DNA of 64,000 bases from Chloroflexota bacterium (GCA_021324795.1 JAJPIK010000086.1:1-64000); one strand, 5' to 3'. Shown: positions 40,686 to 50,391, counted from the stretch's first letter. Notes: generated by a model not told the origin, from the letters alone. A program made the numbers and translations.

Positions 40686-41089
40686 TTACCGGCCCCCTTA
40701 GCTTGCCGGGACGCTTGTCTCTTTGCCGCCTCGGCTTTGACGGCGGCAGTAGATTTCTGGGCGGCTTTGCGGAGCAGGAAGACGGCCGCCGCGGCTTGCC
40801 GTCCGGCCTTTTCGGCACGATCTGGTTCGTGAACGATGATGTGTCCGCAGCGCGGACATTGTCGGAGCGTTTTCCGAATCGGTTTCTGGCAGTTCGGGCA
40901 GATCTGCGCTTTATCCGGCGGAACGACTTCGTAGGATTTCAGTACCAGGTAAAGCGCCACCGGGCCGGTCAGTAAGCCAAACGGAAACCACACCCAGAAA
41001 CGTCGGCCTTTCTCCCCGGCGACGATTCCGGCCATCACCGCGCAAAGCAACCAGAGCGATCCGAGCGTTAGCCAAGAGCGGATATCCAT
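40676..41089 (-). CDS. Membrane protein with zinc ribbon
   Basis: 137 residues. Two membrane helices (LGSLWLLCAVMAGIVAG and FWVWFPFGLLTGPVALYLVL) precede a rubredoxin-like zinc ribbon CPNCQKPIRKTLRQCPRCG (residues about 64-82). A basic, Ala-rich C-terminal tail follows. No specific function is known. The stop is inside the terminator stem. Confidence 0.8.
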   Translation of the reverse strand: MDIRSWLTLGSLWLLCAVMAGIVAGEKGRRFWVWFPFGLLTGPVALYLVLKSYEVVPPDKAQICPNCQKPIRKTLRQCPRCGHIIVHEPDRAEKAGRQAAAAVFLLRKAAQKSTAAVKAEAAKRQASRQAKGAGKQG

Positions 41090-41098
41090 CTGCCCCTC

Positions 41099-41662
41099 TT
41101 ACTGCAACGGCACCTGAATCTGCCAGGGCCCATCGATAATGCGTGGTTGGTCAACATTCAGTATACCTGAGATGACGATCAGGTGTGGCAAGGTCACGGT
41201 CAGCGATTTCGCCTGGGGATCGATCGCCGGACTGAAAGCGAGATAGCCCGTGCTGAAATTCGGCCCGACCGTACCCGTACTCGCGAGCGTGCTCATCGAA
41301 TAGGTTTGGCCGCGGTCGTCGACGACGTTGAAGCGATCGGGTTGGAGCGTCAGCGCGGTCTGGCTATCTGGCGTGCTTAAGACGTCGTAGGTCAAGCTGA
41401 AGCCGTCGCTATACTCTTCCAGCGAGTTGACCCGAAGAGTTGCTCCCGCTTTCGTGACCGCCTGATTCACCGTGACGACTTTGAGGAGCCGTTGACCAGT
41501 AAACCCGACGACCAGCCGGGATGTTGATGTCGGATGAGCCGACGGCAAGCTTGGCACGAACGCCGGCATGCCGGCGACATTCACGTAGCCGAGGATCGCG
41601 ACCGCTCCGATAACTAAGCCAATCAAAAGATAGACAAGACGCACCGGCGTCGGACGAAGCAT
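41099..41662 (-). CDS. Membrane-anchored extracytoplasmic protein
   Basis: 187 residues. One N-terminal helix (LVYLLIGLVIGAVAILGYV) is followed by a Pro/Ser linker and a beta-sandwich-like domain of about 130 residues (GATLRVNSLEEYSDGFSLTYDV ... FNVVDDRGQTYSMSTLAS), in the style of DUF4352-like immunoglobulin-fold proteins. The function is unknown. It is 9 bp upstream of the zinc-ribbon gene on the same strand. Confidence 0.7.
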   Translation of the reverse strand: MLRPTPVRLVYLLIGLVIGAVAILGYVNVAGMPAFVPSLPSAHPTSTSRLVVGFTGQRLLKVVTVNQAVTKAGATLRVNSLEEYSDGFSLTYDVLSTPDSQTALTLQPDRFNVVDDRGQTYSMSTLASTGTVGPNFSTGYLAFSPAIDPQAKSLTVTLPHLIVISGILNVDQPRIIDGPWQIQVPLQ

Positions 41663-41765
41663 TCAGCCCCCTGTGGCCGCAGCACGGCCAAGTTATTCAC
41701 GCGGTAGTGCCATCGAGCGGATGATTTTCCCCCGTGGAGTGAAACCGCTCGTATCCAGAATGATA

Positions 41766-42767
41766 TCACCTTTGGACAGTTGTGGCTGACTCAGCCAACA
41801 TAAGGGCTGCTTTCCAGACCGTTTCCACGTCGAGCGTCGATAGCAGATCACAGACGCGACAGCCATCCCTGGGATCGTCGCGATGCGGGCAGTGTTGCCC
41901 GGCGTCGATCACCGTGACCCGTGGACCACGTGGCGCCCAATAGACTGGATCGAACGGACCGAAGAGCGCCAAGGTTGGCACGCCAAGAAGCGCCGCGAGA
42001 TGGGTGATTCCCGAATCGTTGCCGATAAAGAGCCGGGCTCGAGCGATCTTACCGGCGAGCTGAACAAGGCTGAGACCAGCCAGAACGTCCGGCGTCGCGC
42101 GACGGAGCTGAGCATATACCGCCTTGACCGCGGCTTCGTCGGCCGGACCAGCGGTCAGCGCGATCGCGAAGCCACGCTCAGCGAATCGGTCGGCTAGGGC
42201 GGCAAATCGCTCGGCCGGCCAGCGCTTCCGCTGGGCGCCGGCCCCTGGGTGCAGTACAATCGTCGGCTTCACCACGGTCTCGTCGAGAGGTGGCTTCAAG
42301 ACGACACTAGACGCGGGGAGGCCGATGCCCAGCGGAGCGAGCGACTCGACCAGAAAATCGGTGAGGTGCTGGCGGTGAGCGGCTTCCGGAAAACTCACCA
42401 ATGGCACCACTACGCGAACGCCGGCCGCGTGGACACGTGCCGCCAGATCGTCCGCGGCCGCTTGGTTGTGCATCCAGATGATACTCAGATCACTGCCTTG
42501 GAGGCGTTCCCCCAGTTTGACGGTTGGCACCTCGCCAAACAAGTCGGCTACCCAATCCGCACCAAAGGCATCGCTCGCGTCAAAGAAGCCGGCCGCTTGG
42601 CCCAAGGCAAGGGCCGGACGGTTGCCGACGACCAGCAGCCATGCCCGGGGAAAGCGTTGGCGCAGCGCAAGCAGCGCGGGAAAGCTCAGCAAGGTATCGC
42701 CAATCGCCCCGGGGCGGAAGACAACGATCCTTTGGATCGATGGGGGGAGAACAACGTCGTGCTTCAT
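41766..42767 (-). CDS. Family 9 glycosyltransferase (heptosyltransferase-like)
   Basis: 333 residues. The GT9 N-terminus IVVFRPGAIGDTLLSFPALL and the C-terminal donor-binding segment IGNDSGITHLAALLGVPTLALFGPFDPVYWAPRG are complete, with IVLHPGAGAQRKRWPAERFA between. These enzymes transfer heptose or related sugars to envelope glycans. In this lineage the acceptor is unknown. It stands alone, divergent from a small zinc-ribbon gene. Confidence 0.9.
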   Translation of the reverse strand: MKHDVVLPPSIQRIVVFRPGAIGDTLLSFPALLALRQRFPRAWLLVVGNRPALALGQAAGFFDASDAFGADWVADLFGEVPTVKLGERLQGSDLSIIWMHNQAAADDLAARVHAAGVRVVVPLVSFPEAAHRQHLTDFLVESLAPLGIGLPASSVVLKPPLDETVVKPTIVLHPGAGAQRKRWPAERFAALADRFAERGFAIALTAGPADEAAVKAVYAQLRRATPDVLAGLSLVQLAGKIARARLFIGNDSGITHLAALLGVPTLALFGPFDPVYWAPRGPRVTVIDAGQHCPHRDDPRDGCRVCDLLSTLDVETVWKAALMLAESATTVQR

Positions 42768-42867
42768 GCCCGAAGTCTACCATGGCCAAGCAAAACGTTG
42801 ACGGTCGGGGACTCAGCCGCTAGGCTTGAAAGTGTGAGTGCCAATCGCGTCAGCGAGGCAATTGTCG

Positions 42868-43080
42868 ATGAGTCAGTCGCGTTCAGGCCCTCCCAGCCAT
42901 TTTGCTGGTAGCGGGGCAAGCCGTCCTATCGATGATTCGGTCGTTCCCTGCCCTCGGTGCGGCCACGACCTGCCCAATCGTTGCATGGCCCGCTGCCGGT
43001 ATTGTGGCTATTACGAGCCGTGCGGCTCCGAGCCGCCGGTCGACTGGCTGCGAGCGCAAGCCGAAGATCCACCGAGTTGA
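42868..43080 (+). CDS. Small zinc-ribbon protein
   Basis: 70 residues. Four to six Cys form CPRCGHDLPNRCMARCRYCG (about residues 28-47), followed by YYEPCG, a double zinc-knuckle arrangement. ATG 42868 with GAGG at 9 nt is preferred over GTG 42838. No known family is named. Conservation of the Cys pattern makes it likely to be expressed. Confidence 0.6.
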   Translation: MSQSRSGPPSHFAGSGASRPIDDSVVPCPRCGHDLPNRCMARCRYCGYYEPCGSEPPVDWLRAQAEDPPS

Positions 43081-43225
43081 AGATTCTGCCAGTCTGCAAA
43101 TAAGGAGTAGGTTATATCGTCGCCGCCTCCAAGTCTTCTAGTGCTCGATTTCAGTCGAGTCGGTCCGTCGCCTGTCATGCCGCTTGAAGAATAGAAATAG
43201 AATAAGCAGTTGGTCTGTATAACCA

Positions 43226-44098
43226 CTACAGCCCTGCCAGCAGATCGTCTTCCCGTTCTGGTGCCTTCACGAGCGACCGGACGCGAACAAAATGCTCGTA
43301 GCTGAAGAGATCTTGCGGAGCGCCATCGGGGAGCGGCTTCAGGAAGAAGCTGTCCTCCGGAATCTGAGTGCGGTGACAGCGCAACGCGGCGATACGTGCT
43401 TCCTGGTAGCGGCGAGTATCGATCACCGTGGTGATCTCGGCTTCCGGCGTGCCGAGCTTTTCGGGGCTCCAGTCTTCGGAATTCCGGTTGGCAAAGGCAT
43501 TGGGATCCTGCTGGCGGGCGATCTCCAGCCAGCGCACCATCGCTTCACGGGGAATTGCTGTCTCATAGAGCTTGACCGGCTGCCAGGGACTCAACTCTGG
43601 CGTCGGAGCAAAAGACGGGTCCGCGGCGCGCTCGAAGGCCGCCTTGGTGATCTGGTGCGCCTTGATGTGATCCGGATGGCCGTAGCCGCCGAAAGCATTG
43701 TATGAGATGAGAATTTCCGGTCGATAGCGGCGGATCAAGCGGACGAGCTTGGCAGTTGCCTCGTCTAAATCGGCCTGATGGAAGCAGTCTGGATTCTCGT
43801 TCGCCGGGGTGCCGGCCATGCCGCTGTCGCGGTAGCCGAGCATCTCGAGCGTGCCGATCTTGAGCGTCTGAGCGGCGCATTGGAGCTCGCGAGTGCGAAT
43901 CTCGCCCAGACGCGGCCGCGCTTCCTCCTCGACTAAATCCGGGTCGTGGATTTCGCCTTCCTCACCCGCGGTCGCGCAGACCAGCACTGTCCGCTGGCCT
44001 TCCTCGGCGTAGCGCAGAAAAGTGCCGCCCGTGCTAATCACCTCGTCGTCGGGGTGGGCATGAACGGCCATGATGCACCAGCGTGGCGATTCGGGCAT
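43226..44098 (-). CDS. PIG-L/LmbE deacetylase, Mca-like
   Basis: 290 residues. The zinc motif AHPDDEV (residues 14-20) and the later GGYGHPDHIKAH supply the metal ligands. MAVHAHPDDEVISTGGTFLRY, VLVCATAGEEGEIHDPD and YRDSGMAGTPANENPDCFHQ closely follow mycothiol S-conjugate amidase (Mca) and MshB. It may hydrolyse thiol conjugates or N-acetylglucosamine derivatives. Whether the organism makes mycothiol is not known. Confidence 0.88.
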   Translation of the reverse strand: MPESPRWCIMAVHAHPDDEVISTGGTFLRYAEEGQRTVLVCATAGEEGEIHDPDLVEEEARPRLGEIRTRELQCAAQTLKIGTLEMLGYRDSGMAGTPANENPDCFHQADLDEATAKLVRLIRRYRPEILISYNAFGGYGHPDHIKAHQITKAAFERAADPSFAPTPELSPWQPVKLYETAIPREAMVRWLEIARQQDPNAFANRNSEDWSPEKLGTPEAEITTVIDTRRYQEARIAALRCHRTQIPEDSFFLKPLPDGAPQDLFSYEHFVRVRSLVKAPEREDDLLAGL

Positions 44099-44169
44099 GA
44101 CGATCTCCCTCGTGGCGTGGATTGACTACCCGAATTCTACGTGGAGAGACGGGGTTCAGCAACTAAATC

Positions 44170-44188
44170 GTGAGTGATAAGTAATGAG
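44170..44188 (+). repeat. Heptanucleotide repeat copy (degenerate)
   Basis: GTG, AGTGATA, AGTAATG, AG: two degenerate 7-mers in the gap between the RqcH stop and the deacetylase start. Confidence 0.45.
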
Positions 44189-44215
44189 CCCACGAACCCC
44201 CGCCCTTTCGAGGCA

Positions 44216-45961
44216 TTAAGGCACCGCGGGGAGCTCCGGCCGAACTACCAGACTTTGCTCCCCTGAATAGGAGACGAGGCCGGGGGTTCCCTTGCCAAGA
44301 CGACGGACGAGCTTACGGCGAGTCCAGTCGACGGTGACTTTGCTTGCGGTCCGGTTCGCACTGTAGGCAGCAGCGATCTGGGCCGCTTCTTCGAGCGCAC
44401 GAGATGAAGGATTGCTGCTTTCGGCGCGGAGCACGACGTGAGCGCCGGGGCAGCCCCGGGCGTGGAGCCAGACGTCGTCGGGACGTGCGAGCTCGAAAGT
44501 AACGACGTGATTCTGCTGGGCGCTTCGTCCGACCAGGATCTCGCTGCCATCGCTGGCTTTCAGACGCAGCACGCTGCTTTCCGTCCGACGTGCTGGGCGC
44601 CGCTTCTTCGGAGGTACAGCGCGAGGCGACTCGGGACGCAACTCGGCCCGAAGCGTCCGGATTCCCTCGACCGAGTCGACCAGCTCGGCCAATCCCGCGA
44701 CCTCATCCAGGTAGCGAAGGCGAAGCTCAGTTTCCTCGAGTAAGACCGGCACCTCGCGCAGCGCGGCCTTCGCTTTTTGATAACGCCGGTAATAGCTTTG
44801 GGCGTTCTCAATCGCGCTGAGTCGAGGATCCAGGTCGATTTCGACCCCGTTGAGCTGACAGTGGGTGGCACCCCGCGGGATCGTCGTCCCGTAGGTGAGG
44901 AGCAGGTCGCCTCGCTCGCGCAAGGAATCCGCGCGGGCGGTGCCCGCGAGCGCGCGGAGCAGAGACTCGCGCTTGCGCTCGATCGGCGAGCGTGTCGCGG
45001 CGATCGCTTCGCGAAGCGCCCGGCGAGCGATCTCGACCGAACCCAGGCGCGGCCCTTGGCGATAGAAAGCGTCGGCCGCCGCGCTTAAGGAGGGCATTGG
45101 CTCCCAAGTGCCCAGATGAGTCAGCAGGTAAGGCGCGAAGGCGGTGATCGCTTTGTCCAAGCGAGCGACCGATGGTCTGAGCGTGCCGTCGAGAACCGGG
45201 CCAATTACCTCGGCGAGCGCACTCGCCAATCGCGTCGCGCGAGCGTCCAGTTCGCGCAGATCGCTTGGGACGCGCGCTTTGGCGTCGCCGGTCGCTCGGA
45301 AGGCGATCTCACGTCCGGCCAATGGCCCGAGGCCAGCGAAGCCAGCCACTAACGCCTGCCAGACCAGCACACCTGTCCCGGCCTCGAGCAGGATCTTTTG
45401 ACAATCGGCCAGACTCGCCGTTTCTAGTGGCCGCTTGCTCTGGGCCGGTGGCGGCACGTAGGGGTGATGGGGCAAGGTAACGCGAGTGCGGTTTTGCTCG
45501 GCGTTGATTCGTCGGGCGGCATCGAGCACCCGGTTCTCTGCATCAACGAGAATCACATTGCTATACTGGCTGATCGCTTCTATAATCAAGCGAAAGGCGA
45601 TCCCCGGGGCGCCAACCATCTCGTCGCCGAGCAAGGCGCGACCAGCGAAGCCAAAGTTGAGAATGCGTTCACCCGGTGGCTGAGTGACTTCGCCAAGGCG
45701 CAGTCCCTCGATGTGCTTGCGCAGCAAGAGTAGCAGAGGCGTCGGGGTTTCGACGCCGCGGCCGGGCTTCTCAGCGGTGAGGTAGACTCGGGGGCGCTGA
45801 GGTTCGGCCGAGAGCAAAAGCCAGCTCCGCGTATGGCTGGCATAGAGTTCCAACGCGATCGTCAGGGGATCTGGCTGGACGACTTTTTGCACCCGGGCGC
45901 CCAGTAGTTGTTCGCGTAGCTCGGCGGCCATCGCTGCCAAGGTAAGTCCATCAAAAGTCAT
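44216..45961 (-). CDS. rqcH: NFACT/RqcH ribosome quality control protein
   Basis: 581 residues. The NFACT-N domain starts MTFDGLTLAAMAAELREQLL with the DLQKVYQP-like VQKVVQPDPLTIALELYA. A central coiled coil (residues about 270-430) and a C-terminal NFACT-R domain (ILVGRSAQQNHVVTFELARPDDVWLHARGCPGAHVVLR) follow. Bacterial RqcH binds stalled 50S-peptidyl-tRNA and adds C-terminal alanine tails. Older names include fibronectin-binding protein. It is divergent from guanylate kinase with only 32 bp between. Confidence 0.93.
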   Translation of the reverse strand: MTFDGLTLAAMAAELREQLLGARVQKVVQPDPLTIALELYASHTRSWLLLSAEPQRPRVYLTAEKPGRGVETPTPLLLLLRKHIEGLRLGEVTQPPGERILNFGFAGRALLGDEMVGAPGIAFRLIIEAISQYSNVILVDAENRVLDAARRINAEQNRTRVTLPHHPYVPPPAQSKRPLETASLADCQKILLEAGTGVLVWQALVAGFAGLGPLAGREIAFRATGDAKARVPSDLRELDARATRLASALAEVIGPVLDGTLRPSVARLDKAITAFAPYLLTHLGTWEPMPSLSAAADAFYRQGPRLGSVEIARRALREAIAATRSPIERKRESLLRALAGTARADSLRERGDLLLTYGTTIPRGATHCQLNGVEIDLDPRLSAIENAQSYYRRYQKAKAALREVPVLLEETELRLRYLDEVAGLAELVDSVEGIRTLRAELRPESPRAVPPKKRRPARRTESSVLRLKASDGSEILVGRSAQQNHVVTFELARPDDVWLHARGCPGAHVVLRAESSNPSSRALEEAAQIAAAYSANRTASKVTVDWTRRKLVRRLGKGTPGLVSYSGEQSLVVRPELPAVP

Positions 45962-45993
45962 GACATTTTAAGTATAACACGAGCAAGGCCGGC

Positions 45994-46683
45994 ATGATCG
46001 ATTCGCCGCACCCATTGGATGCCCCCCTCGCCCGCTGCTCCACGGAGATTCCGGACACCTGGCCGTACCAGGAGTTAGGGCTATCGCCTAGTGGTCTCTT
46101 GGTGGTTCTCTCCGGACCGAGTGGCGTGGGTAAAGACGCGGTGATCACCGGGTTGGAAAACGACCATTTCCCCTTTACTCGGATCGTCACCGCGACCACC
46201 CGCTCGATCCGGCCCGGCGAAGTCAAAGGTCAGAGCTATCACTTTCTCAGCACCGAAGAGTTTATCCAATGGCGTAACAACGGTAAGTTTCTGGAGTGGG
46301 CAGAGTACGGGCATCACTATTACGGAACTCCGCTTGAAAGTGTCCGCCAGGCTCTGGCCGCGGGCGAAACCGTGCTTCTGAAGATCGAAGTCCAAGGTGC
46401 AGCGCAAGTCAAGCAGAAGGTGCCAGATGCCGTCTTCATTTTCCTTGGTCCGAGCAGCTTCGACGAGTTGACCGAGCGCTTGCGCAAGCGTGGTACCGAA
46501 TCTCCCGTGGCACTCAGCCGCCGCATCCAGCAGGCTCGCGAAGAGTTCGCCCAGTTGCCCAATTACGATTATCTGGTAATCAATCGGCACGGCGGGCTGC
46601 GCTGTGCGGTCGAGCAGATCGAGGCGATTATCACTGCTGAGCGCTTACGGATCCACCAGCGCCAAATGCGCTTCGTCTCGTAG
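45994..46683 (+). CDS. gmk: Guanylate kinase
   Basis: 229 residues: P-loop LSGPSGVGKDAV, GMP-binding VTATTRSIRPGEVKGQSYHF, and LLKIEVQGAAQVKQKVPDAV. The P-loop starts at about residue 40, so there is an N-terminal extension of roughly 30 residues (MIDSPHPLDAPLARC) unless a later start is used; none has a clear SD. The gene makes GDP from GMP. priA follows 5 bp downstream. Confidence 0.93.
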   Translation: MIDSPHPLDAPLARCSTEIPDTWPYQELGLSPSGLLVVLSGPSGVGKDAVITGLENDHFPFTRIVTATTRSIRPGEVKGQSYHFLSTEEFIQWRNNGKFLEWAEYGHHYYGTPLESVRQALAAGETVLLKIEVQGAAQVKQKVPDAVFIFLGPSSFDELTERLRKRGTESPVALSRRIQQAREEFAQLPNYDYLVINRHGGLRCAVEQIEAIITAERLRIHQRQMRFVS

Positions 46684-46688
46684 GAGAC

Positions 46689-49190
46689 ATGGTGTGCTAC
46701 TGGGAGGTCGCGGTCAATTCGCCCGGTGGCCGCGCTCAGACGTTTGTCTACGCCAGCGGCGATCAGCCGGATAGTGACCTTGTCGCCGTGGGCTCGCTCG
46801 TCTTAGTGCCCTTTGGCAGTGGCGAGGCCCAAGGAATTGTCCTTGCCCCCATCACCCCGCCGCCCGAGCTGCCGATCCGCTCGATCAGCCGTCTCCTGGA
46901 TAGTCGGCCGGTTCTTTCCCCGGTCCAGATCGCGCTCGCCCGCTGGCTGGCCGAGCATTACTGCTGTCCGCTGATCGATGCGCTAGCCTTACTCCTGCCA
47001 CCCGGCGTTGCCCAGCGGCCGCAAACCTACGTTTCGTTGGTGGCCGGGGTTCCCCTTCCCACGGAAGTCTCCGAGGGCGAGTATTTCGTCTTGAAGGCGC
47101 TGCAGGAAAAACCCCGCCTCGAGCTTTCCCAGCTTCGCCAGTTGCTCGCGACGAAGCGCCTGGCGCGACAAACTGAAGCGATTCTGCGCCGGTTGAGCCG
47201 GCTTGGAGTGCTCCGCCGGGAGACGACGGTCCGGCCAGCAAGGACTCGCCCTCTCATGGTGAAGGACGTACGCTTGGTCGAAGGGATCGACGCCGAAGCG
47301 GTGCTCGGCACGCTTAGTCGCGCACCTCGGCAGCGTGACGCGCTGGCCCGCTTGCTGCGTGCCGGTCCTGGCCAGGCGCTGCCCTTGGCCACGCTGCGTG
47401 ACGATGGACTGGGGGCCGCATCGGTGATCGCCGGACTGAGGAAGCGCGGGCTGATCCGGCTCGAAGAACGCGAAGTGCGCCGTGATCCACTGATTCATCG
47501 GACGTTCCCAGGTAATCCCTTGCCAGTTCTGACCCCGGCCCAGGCCATGGCGCTGCAACAGATCGAAGCCGTACTCGACCAGCCGGGCTACCACCCTTTC
47601 TTACTGTACGGAATCACCGGTAGCGGCAAGACCGAGGTCTATCTCCGGATGATCGAGCGGCTACTCGCCCGGGGAAAGCGAGCGATCGTCCTGGTGCCGG
47701 AGATTTCATTGACACCTCAGACGATTCAGCGCTTTGCCGGCCGGTTTCCCGGGCGGGTCGCGGTGCTCCACAGCCGGCTGAGCCCAGGCGAGCGCTTCGA
47801 CGAATGGCGCTGGATTCGCTCCGGTCATGCCACCGTCGTCATCGGCTCGCGCTCGGCGCTCTTTGCGCCGGTTGCCGACCTTGGCGGAATTATCGTCGAC
47901 GAAGAGCACGAGTGGAGCTACAAGCAGGAGAAGACTCCCCGTTACCACGCTCGCGACGTCGCCCTGAAGCTCGCTGAGCTGGCCGGCCTGCCGGTCGTCC
48001 TTGGTAGCGCAACGCCCTCACTCGAAAGTTTCGAAGGGGCCCGATGTGGACGACTACGTCTGCTAGAGTTGCCCGAGCGGGTCGAAGTAGCGCGACAAAA
48101 GGCAGGAGAAGGCGGAGGTGAGGGCGGCCTTCCCAAGAGAACCAATCGACCATCTGACCTCGGTCTCCCTCCGGTCGAAATCGTCGACCTGCGCGCCGAG
48201 CTGCGTGCCGGCAACCACTCGATCTTCAGTGGCGCGCTGCGCAACGCGATCGATCTGGCGCTCGGCCTGCGCGAGCAGGTGATTCTTTACCTGAACCGAA
48301 GGGGCGACTCGACCTTCGTGCTTTGCCGCGATTGTGGCTACGTCATGCGGTGCGAACGTTGCGATGTACCCCTCGTCTACCATTCCGACGTCGAAGACCT
48401 CGTCTGTCACCTTTGCGATGCGCGTCATTCGGTCCCCAAAGGCTGCCCGTCCTGCTGGGGCGAACGCATCCGCTACTTTGGTATCGGCACCCAGAAACTC
48501 GAGTTGGAAACCCGCAAGGCTTTTCCCCAAGCACGGGTGCTCCGCTGGGACCGCGACGCGGCGAGCGCCCGGGGCGCCCACGATGAGATCCTGCGTCAAT
48601 TCGTCAATCACGAGGCTGACATTTTAGTCGGAACCCAGATGATCGCCAAGGGGCTGGATCTGCCCCGGGTGACGCTGGTGGGGATCGTCAGTGCCGATAC
48701 CTCGCTGCATTTGCCGGATTTCCGGGCCGTCGAGCGCACCTTTCAACTGCTGACCCAGGTGGCCGGTCGGGCCGGGCGCGGGCCACTTGGCGGCAAGGTC
48801 ATTCTCCAAACCTACAGCCCCGAGCACTACTGCATCCAGGCAGCGCAGAATCACGATTATCAGGCTTTCTTCGACTGGGAGATTCGCTTCCGTCGCGAGC
48901 ACGGCTACCCACCCTTTGGCGAGCTCGCGCGCTTACTCTACGTTGGCTACGGTGAATCACGAGTCGAGCGCGAGGCCGAGGAGCTTGCTACCCAGATCCG
49001 CGCCCTGCTCCTGGCCGAGGGCATCGACGGCGTCGATTTGATCGGCCCGGCACCCGCCTTCCATCGGAAAATCCGTGGCCGCTACCGCTGGCAAATCGTC
49101 CTCCGCGGCCACGGCCTCAGCCGTTTCATCCCGCGTCTGACGTTGGCGCCGGGGTGGACGGTGGATGTGGATCCAGTGAGCACGTTGTGA
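46689..49190 (+). CDS. priA: Primosomal protein N' (PriA helicase)
   Basis: 833 residues. The 3'-DNA-binding domain is followed by the helicase core: Walker A LYGITGSGKTEVYLRMIERL (about 305-324), DEEHEWSYKQ, and the zinc-binding Cys cluster between residues about 550 and 600 (CRDCGYVMRCERCDVPL ... CHLCDARHSVPKGCPSC). Motif V/VI is ILVGTQMIAKGLDLPRV and QVAGRAGRGPLGGKVILQTY. It restarts stalled replication forks. Slightly longer than the usual 730-750 through linker expansions near 470 and 500. Confidence 0.95.
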   Translation: MVCYWEVAVNSPGGRAQTFVYASGDQPDSDLVAVGSLVLVPFGSGEAQGIVLAPITPPPELPIRSISRLLDSRPVLSPVQIALARWLAEHYCCPLIDALALLLPPGVAQRPQTYVSLVAGVPLPTEVSEGEYFVLKALQEKPRLELSQLRQLLATKRLARQTEAILRRLSRLGVLRRETTVRPARTRPLMVKDVRLVEGIDAEAVLGTLSRAPRQRDALARLLRAGPGQALPLATLRDDGLGAASVIAGLRKRGLIRLEEREVRRDPLIHRTFPGNPLPVLTPAQAMALQQIEAVLDQPGYHPFLLYGITGSGKTEVYLRMIERLLARGKRAIVLVPEISLTPQTIQRFAGRFPGRVAVLHSRLSPGERFDEWRWIRSGHATVVIGSRSALFAPVADLGGIIVDEEHEWSYKQEKTPRYHARDVALKLAELAGLPVVLGSATPSLESFEGARCGRLRLLELPERVEVARQKAGEGGGEGGLPKRTNRPSDLGLPPVEIVDLRAELRAGNHSIFSGALRNAIDLALGLREQVILYLNRRGDSTFVLCRDCGYVMRCERCDVPLVYHSDVEDLVCHLCDARHSVPKGCPSCWGERIRYFGIGTQKLELETRKAFPQARVLRWDRDAASARGAHDEILRQFVNHEADILVGTQMIAKGLDLPRVTLVGIVSADTSLHLPDFRAVERTFQLLTQVAGRAGRGPLGGKVILQTYSPEHYCIQAAQNHDYQAFFDWEIRFRREHGYPPFGELARLLYVGYGESRVEREAEELATQIRALLLAEGIDGVDLIGPAPAFHRKIRGRYRWQIVLRGHGLSRFIPRLTLAPGWTVDVDPVSTL

Positions 49191-49287
49191 GGAGGGGGCT
49201 CGTGATGAGAATGGTGGATATAGTGGTTGGAGGAGCGGAGGGACAAGACTCTGACGATCGCCTAACGACTGCCCGAAAGGGGGAGAT

Positions 49288-50391
49288 TCATTCGTCAGCT
49301 TTGGGCGGGAGCGTGGACTCGATCCGCCCGAGCGAGGCGGCCGGCTTGCCAAGGGGGGCAAGCCGCGTGTTGGATCGAGCCAGCCAGGCGTCCAGAATGA
49401 CCTTGATCGCCGCCGCGACCGGTACAGCGAGCAGAGTTCCCAGCACGCCGGCTAACGCGCCGCCGGATAAAACGGCGAAGATCACGACCAGAGGGTGGAT
49501 CTCGACCGCGCGGCCCAGGACGACCGGCATGACAATCTGATCCTCGACTTGTCGCAAAATGACGTAAAAGATCAGGACGCCAGTGGCCAGGGGGACCCCG
49601 CCCTGCGACATCGCGAACAGAGTGGAGACCGTCGCCGCGACGATTGGTCCGACAAACGGTACGATTTCGACGACACCGGTTGCCACGGCCAATGGCAAGG
49701 CGTAGTGGAGGTGGAAAACCAGCTCCAATCCAATGAAGGTGATCGAGGCGACGAGGGCAATCAGAAAGAGCTCACCCCGGAAATAACGCGCCAGGGTTCG
49801 GTGGATCTCTCCGCTGACTTCCACGACCTCCGGACGTAAGGGGACGGGCACCAGTTGGATGAGCATGCGATTGATGTATCGGCTATCGACGAGCAGATAG
49901 ATCGAAACGATCAGTGTCAAAAAGGTTGCGAGCAGAAAATCGACGAAGCTTGTCGCCAAATGAAGCGCTGTCATGGGTGTGCCGAGTGTCGAACGAACGC
50001 TATCGACCAGATCGCTGGCGATGAATTGTGGATAGGCGCGCGCTCCGAGGAGATCGTAGGGCCCCGGGCCGAAGATCTGCTCAATGAGCTGAGCAAGAAT
50101 CAGTGGCGAGCGCACAATGAGTTGACGTGTCTCGTGAAAGAAGCGCGGACCGAAAAACACGAATGCTAGGATCAGGGGGCCGAAAAAGGCGAGGTAAATT
50201 AGTCCAACGACCATGCCGCGAGGCAAACGCCACTGCTGCTCGGCGCTATCGACAACCGGAGCAAGCATAAAGGCAATCGCGGCGCCAATCAAGAACGGAG
50301 GCAGAATCGATCGGACCAGATACAGGAAGAGGATGACGGTTCCGATTCCGATCCACCAGACCCACGTCGCACGACCGGTTTGTAAGAGCAT
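49288..50391 (-). CDS. AI-2E family (PerM-like) transporter
   Basis: 367 residues, eight hydrophobic helices. Family features are LVRSILPPFLIGAAIAFMLA near the N-terminus and the C-terminal GVVEIVPFVGPIVAATVSTL and QVEDQIVMPVVLGRAVEIHP, followed by LVVIFAVLSGGALAGVLGTLLAVP. The substrate (AI-2, Na+/H+ or other) cannot be deduced. It is divergent from rfbD with a 57-bp gap. Confidence 0.92.
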   Translation of the reverse strand: MLLQTGRATWVWWIGIGTVILFLYLVRSILPPFLIGAAIAFMLAPVVDSAEQQWRLPRGMVVGLIYLAFFGPLILAFVFFGPRFFHETRQLIVRSPLILAQLIEQIFGPGPYDLLGARAYPQFIASDLVDSVRSTLGTPMTALHLATSFVDFLLATFLTLIVSIYLLVDSRYINRMLIQLVPVPLRPEVVEVSGEIHRTLARYFRGELFLIALVASITFIGLELVFHLHYALPLAVATGVVEIVPFVGPIVAATVSTLFAMSQGGVPLATGVLIFYVILRQVEDQIVMPVVLGRAVEIHPLVVIFAVLSGGALAGVLGTLLAVPVAAAIKVILDAWLARSNTRLAPLGKPAASLGRIESTLPPKADE

